Source of the DNA: Polyangia bacterium
Lineage (GTDB): Bacteria; Myxococcota_A; Polyangia; Nannocystales; Nannocystaceae
NCBI GenBank assembly: GCA_030424595.1
Contig: JAUHWG010000002.1
Span: 1 to 64,000 of the forward strand
Direction of reading: 5' to 3'
Length of the DNA: 64,000 nt
Positions 61,376-64,000 of this stretch are shown here, one piece after another. Position 1 is the stretch's first letter; the number at the start of each line of letters is the position of its first letter. The notes under the pieces were generated by a model. The model ran no database searches. It saw nothing but the letters and a program-made list of their open reading frames with translations, and was not told the origin of the DNA. The position numbers and the translations under genes were made by a program.

Positions 61376-61629
61376 ATGGCGCTGGGGACGGATCCCGGAG
61401 CACCTCGGCTGCGATCGTCGACCCCCACGGTCGCGAGGGTCCACGGCCGGTCGAGCGACCCCCCCGGGCTCTGAGCGCCCCACCGGCCCCGCCGGTGATG
61501 TCCATCACGTCGTCTTGATAGGACAAAGGCGACTGGAGGGCCGGGATGGCGATGAATCCCCCCGGCCTGACCGCCGTCTCTGACCCCTGCTTGCCCGCTA
61601 GATTACCCACAGCTAAGGTTCGCCTCGCT
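61376..61629. other. Intergenic region bamA-skp
   Basis: No gene is seen in this 254-bp gap. GTGATG-TC-CATCAC (61495-61508) is an operator-like palindrome. A GGCCGGG/CCCGGCC-type hairpin lies around 61540-61567 and a -10-like TAGATT about 27 nt before the skp start. The break suggests a separate transcription unit for the two Skp-like genes. Confidence 0.5.
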
Positions 61630-62172
61630 ATGCACCGCATCGCCAAAGTCTTCCTCTGTGCAGCCATGATGGCCGCCACGTACTCGCAAGGGACCACCGC
61701 CCGAGCGGCGCCGATCAAGCAGATCGAGAAGATCGCCGTCGTCGAGGTCCAACGTTGCATCTCCGAGACCGCAGAGGGGATCAGGGCGAAGAAGAGCCTC
61801 GAGACCGCCTTCAAGAAGAACCAGACCAAGCTGGATCGGAAGACCAAGGACCTCCAGAAGAAGGTCCAGGATCTCCAGGCCAAGGCGGCGATGCTCTCGC
61901 AGGGCGAGCTGCAGAAGCGCCAGGCTGAGCTGATCCAGCGCGAGCAGGAGCTGCAGCAGCTCTACCAGCAACTCCAGGAGGAGCTCCAGACGAAGGAGGC
62001 TCTCCTGACCGAGAAGATCTACAAGAAGGTCTCCGGAATCGTGAAGAAGATCGCCAAGGAGGAGGGCCTCCAGGTCGTCCTCGTCCGCTCCGAGATCACC
62101 GTCCTCTACGCCAACCCCAAGCTCGACCTCACCAACCGCGTGATTGTCGCCTTCGACAAGGCCCACAAGTAG
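61630..62172 (+). CDS. Skp/OmpH-family periplasmic chaperone, copy 1
   Basis: Skp holds unfolded outer-membrane proteins on the way to BamA. The 180-residue precursor has a signal peptide (MHRIAKVFLCAAMMAATYSQ) and a mature part with IAVVEVQRCISETAEG, a long coiled coil (about 65-135; QREQELQQLYQQLQEELQ) and the closing strand (LQVVLVRSEITVLYA). The ATG at 61630 is used because it begins the signal peptide. 19 nt before copy 2. Confidence 0.88.
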   Translation: MHRIAKVFLCAAMMAATYSQGTTARAAPIKQIEKIAVVEVQRCISETAEGIRAKKSLETAFKKNQTKLDRKTKDLQKKVQDLQAKAAMLSQGELQKRQAELIQREQELQQLYQQLQEELQTKEALLTEKIYKKVSGIVKKIAKEEGLQVVLVRSEITVLYANPKLDLTNRVIVAFDKAHK

Positions 62173-62191
62173 GCCGGCAAGGATCCCCGCG

Positions 62192-62752
62192 ATGACCAAG
62201 AACTACCGTACCCCCCGTCGCCTCTCCCTGGCCTTTGCGGCCGCCGCAGGAGTCCTCCTCGCCGGTGTTAGCGCTGCTCCGACAGCCACTCCAGCCTCCG
62301 CTGCGATCAAGAAGGTTCGCGGCATCGCCGTCGTCGACATGCAGCGCGTGCTGATGGAGACCAAGCAGGGCAAGTCTGCGCAGAGCAAGCTCGAGAGCAG
62401 CTCCAAGGCCAAACAGAAGAAGCTCGACAAGAAGCGCAAGAAGCTCGAGCAGGATCAGGCCAAGCTCAAGAACCTCAGCGGCGAGCAGCTGATGGCCGCG
62501 CAGGAGAAGCTCCAGCAGGAGTTCATGGAGATGCAGAACATCTACATGACCATGCAACAGGAGCTGGCCGAGCAAGAGGGCAAGATCCTCGAGGACATGT
62601 ACAAGAAGTGCCAGACCCTCGTCGACAAGATGGCCCAGGAGATCGAGGTCGACCTCGTCCTGGTCCGCGACGCGTCGACGGTCCTCTACACCGATGAGTC
62701 GCTCGACATCACCGCCAAGGTGATCTCGCGCTACGACAGCAAGTACAAGTAG
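62192..62752 (+). CDS. Skp/OmpH-family periplasmic chaperone, copy 2
   Basis: A second Skp-like protein of 186 residues: signal peptide (LSLAFAAAAGVLLAGVSAAP), then IAVVDMQRVLMETKQGKSA, a Lys-rich coiled coil (KQKKLDKKRKKLEQDQAKLK; EKLQQEFMEMQNIYMTM) and VDLVLVRDASTVLYTDE. It is clearly paralogous to copy 1 but with a different charge pattern, so the two may form mixed trimers or serve different clients. Confidence 0.88.
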   Translation: MTKNYRTPRRLSLAFAAAAGVLLAGVSAAPTATPASAAIKKVRGIAVVDMQRVLMETKQGKSAQSKLESSSKAKQKKLDKKRKKLEQDQAKLKNLSGEQLMAAQEKLQQEFMEMQNIYMTMQQELAEQEGKILEDMYKKCQTLVDKMAQEIEVDLVLVRDASTVLYTDESLDITAKVISRYDSKYK

Positions 62753-62762
62753 CCAGCGCTCG

Positions 62763-62820
62763 GCCGGGATACCCGGCTTTCGTAGCGTTGAGCCGGGCGA
62801 TGGACTATCCTCGCCCGGCT
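62763..62820 (+). promoter_or_regulatory. Two GC-rich inverted repeats before fabZ
   Basis: GCCGGG-ATA-CCCGGC (62763-62777) followed by TTT could end the skp transcript. AGCCGGGCGA (62791-62800) is then a perfect 10-bp match to TCGCCCGGCT (62811-62820) around a loop that contains TATCCT, only 5 nt before the fabZ ATG. The arrangement leaves no room for a normal ribosome site and looks like an operator over a promoter or an RNA switch. Confidence 0.5.
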
Positions 62821-62825
62821 TCGCT

Positions 62826-63281
62826 ATGACCCTCGACGCCGTTCAGATCCAGAAGATCCTGCCTCACCGCTACCCCTTCCTCTTCATCGACAGGGTCGTG
62901 GAGGTCGAGCCCAACGACCGGATCGTCGCCGAGAAGTTGGTGTCGCAAAACGAGCCGATCCTCCAGGGACACTTTCCCGGCTTCCCGGTGCTGCCTGGCG
63001 TGGTCCAGGTCGAGGCGATGGCTCAGGCCTCGGCGATCCTGGCGAGCCTCAGCGGGGCCTTCGACTCCGCGACCCAAAACTGCCTCTTCATCGGCATCCA
63101 AGAGGCGAAATTCCGAGCCCCTGTGGTCCCGGGCGAGGTCCTCACCATCGAGGTGAAGGCGCTCCGGATCGGTCGTGTCGGCAGGTTCGAGGGCGTCGTC
63201 AAGGTTGGCGACGAGGTGAAGAGCTCGGCCAAGTTCACGGCGATCATCCAGCCGAAGGACCAGGGAGGCGATGCGTCCTGA
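62826..63281 (+). CDS. fabZ: 3-hydroxyacyl-ACP dehydratase FabZ
   Basis: FabZ dehydrates 3-hydroxyacyl-ACP in fatty acid synthesis. The 151-residue hot-dog protein has ILPHRYPFLFIDRV, the catalytic His in LQGHFPGFPVLPGV and the Glu in QVEAMAQ. In most Gram-negative genomes fabZ lies between lpxD and lpxA after skp; neither is present here. Confidence 0.96.
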   Translation: MTLDAVQIQKILPHRYPFLFIDRVVEVEPNDRIVAEKLVSQNEPILQGHFPGFPVLPGVVQVEAMAQASAILASLSGAFDSATQNCLFIGIQEAKFRAPVVPGEVLTIEVKALRIGRVGRFEGVVKVGDEVKSSAKFTAIIQPKDQGGDAS

Positions 63282-63915
63282 GGAGGTGATCCCCCTCGTC
63301 ATCCTCCTCGTGTGCGCCTGTGCGCCGCGGGAGCAGCGCGATCTCAACCGGGCTAGCGAGGGCTTCGCACGTGACGTTCGCCGCGCAGACCGTGCAGGGG
63401 TGCTCCAGAGGGTCTCACCGACCACCCGTGCCCGCGTCGATGTCGACCAGCTCGTTGGCGAGCCAGAGGTGAGGAGCAGCTGGGCGAAAGCCCTCGCAAA
63501 GCCGGTCGAGGTGCGGAGCGAGGCGATGCTCTTTGTCGGAGAGGACCGGCCGATCGAGATCGCTCGGAGCGAAGAGGGCTGGGTCTTTACGGAGGATCCC
63601 TTCGATCGTTGGGACCAGGGGTCGCCGAGGGCGGCGCTCCGGACTCTGGTTCGCGCGAGCGACGAGCAGCGCTGGGATGTCCTGCTAGGGCTCGCACCGC
63701 GCCGCTATCGAATCGGCCTGACCTCGGAGGACCTTCGGCAAGCGTGGACCCAAGGCGAGTATGCGGAGGCGCTCAAGGAGACCCGAGAACAGCTCCGAGA
63801 CCACCTCGCGGACGCGATCCGGGCAGATAGCCACGAGGCCGCCCTCGACCTCGGGGAGGGCAAGATCGTCCGTCTTGAGCGCGAGGGGACCCGCTGGGTC
63901 GTCGTCGACTTCTAG
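63271..63915 (+). CDS. Putative lipoprotein of unknown function
   Basis: This 214-residue protein begins MRPEEVIPLVILLVCACAP, with a lipobox-like LVCAC. The mature part is charged, with helices (LNRASEGFARDVRRADRAG; EALKETREQLRDHLADAI) and a beta-like end (GKIVRLEREGTRWVVVDF). No family is recognised. It overlaps fabZ by 11 bases. A small CCGGT/ACCGG hairpin follows the stop. Confidence 0.7.
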   Translation: MRPEEVIPLVILLVCACAPREQRDLNRASEGFARDVRRADRAGVLQRVSPTTRARVDVDQLVGEPEVRSSWAKALAKPVEVRSEAMLFVGEDRPIEIARSEEGWVFTEDPFDRWDQGSPRAALRTLVRASDEQRWDVLLGLAPRRYRIGLTSEDLRQAWTQGEYAEALKETREQLRDHLADAIRADSHEAALDLGEGKIVRLEREGTRWVVVDF

Positions 63916-64000
63916 GCCGGTCCTGACCGGGGCACAGAGTCGTCCGGCGCTCGATCCTGGGGCTTGCCAGGAGCGTCAGGAAGGCTACGCTGAAGTAGTC

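Overview
The window is about 64 kb of high-GC bacterial chromosome, densely packed with housekeeping genes. BamA, LolC/LolE/LolD, two Skp/OmpH-like chaperones and several lipoproteins show that the organism has an outer membrane. Low-complexity Ala/Pro/Lys/Ser tails on core proteins, a Ser/Thr pseudokinase, an ECF sigma factor with a six-helix membrane partner and large secreted proteins of unknown function fit Myxococcota (the former delta-proteobacteria), perhaps a Nannocystis/Haliangium-like lineage. The genus cannot be fixed from sequence alone. No mobile element, CRISPR array, rRNA or recognisable tRNA was seen.

Layout. 1-4160 (minus): a very large exported protein of more than 40 aromatic beta-strand-like repeats, cut by the window edge. 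4284-16671 (plus): yceD-rpmF-plsX-fabD-fabG-acpP-fabF-rpiB-nrdR-ribD-ribE-ribBA-coaBC-UDG, mostly overlapping genes for lipid, riboflavin/CoA and nucleotide metabolism. 16892-25295: an HU-like protein, a small lipoprotein, a tailed TetR regulator, a PqqD-MEMO fusion, a zinc-ribbon membrane protein and two exported proteins of unknown function. 25433-35334 (plus): queA-tgt-yajC-secD-secF-recJ, a lipoprotein and a small membrane protein. 35404-37567 (minus): nitrilase, ECF sigma factor and NrsF-like anti-sigma factor, coupled by 4-base overlaps. 37831-47442 (plus): rimP-nusA-ylxR-infB-rbfA-truB-rpsO-pnp-dut, the translation and RNA-decay cluster. 47469-53745: a tail-anchored pseudokinase, purC, a membrane protein, purF and prfB with its programmed frameshift. 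53742-63915: lolC-lolE-lolD-bamA-skp-skp-fabZ-lipoprotein, an envelope-biogenesis cluster.

The most unusual points are: the giant repeat protein; a repeated acidic WEDPE motif inserted in both LolC/LolE-like proteins; a complete intrinsic terminator between the likely promoter and the start codon of rimP; a RibBA whose GTP cyclohydrolase II half has lost all three zinc cysteines; the lack of fabH, ribH, lpxD and lpxA from loci where they usually sit; and a recurring -10-like hexamer 6-10 nt before start codons, which suggests leaderless transcripts. All assignments come from reading the sequence; no database search was run.
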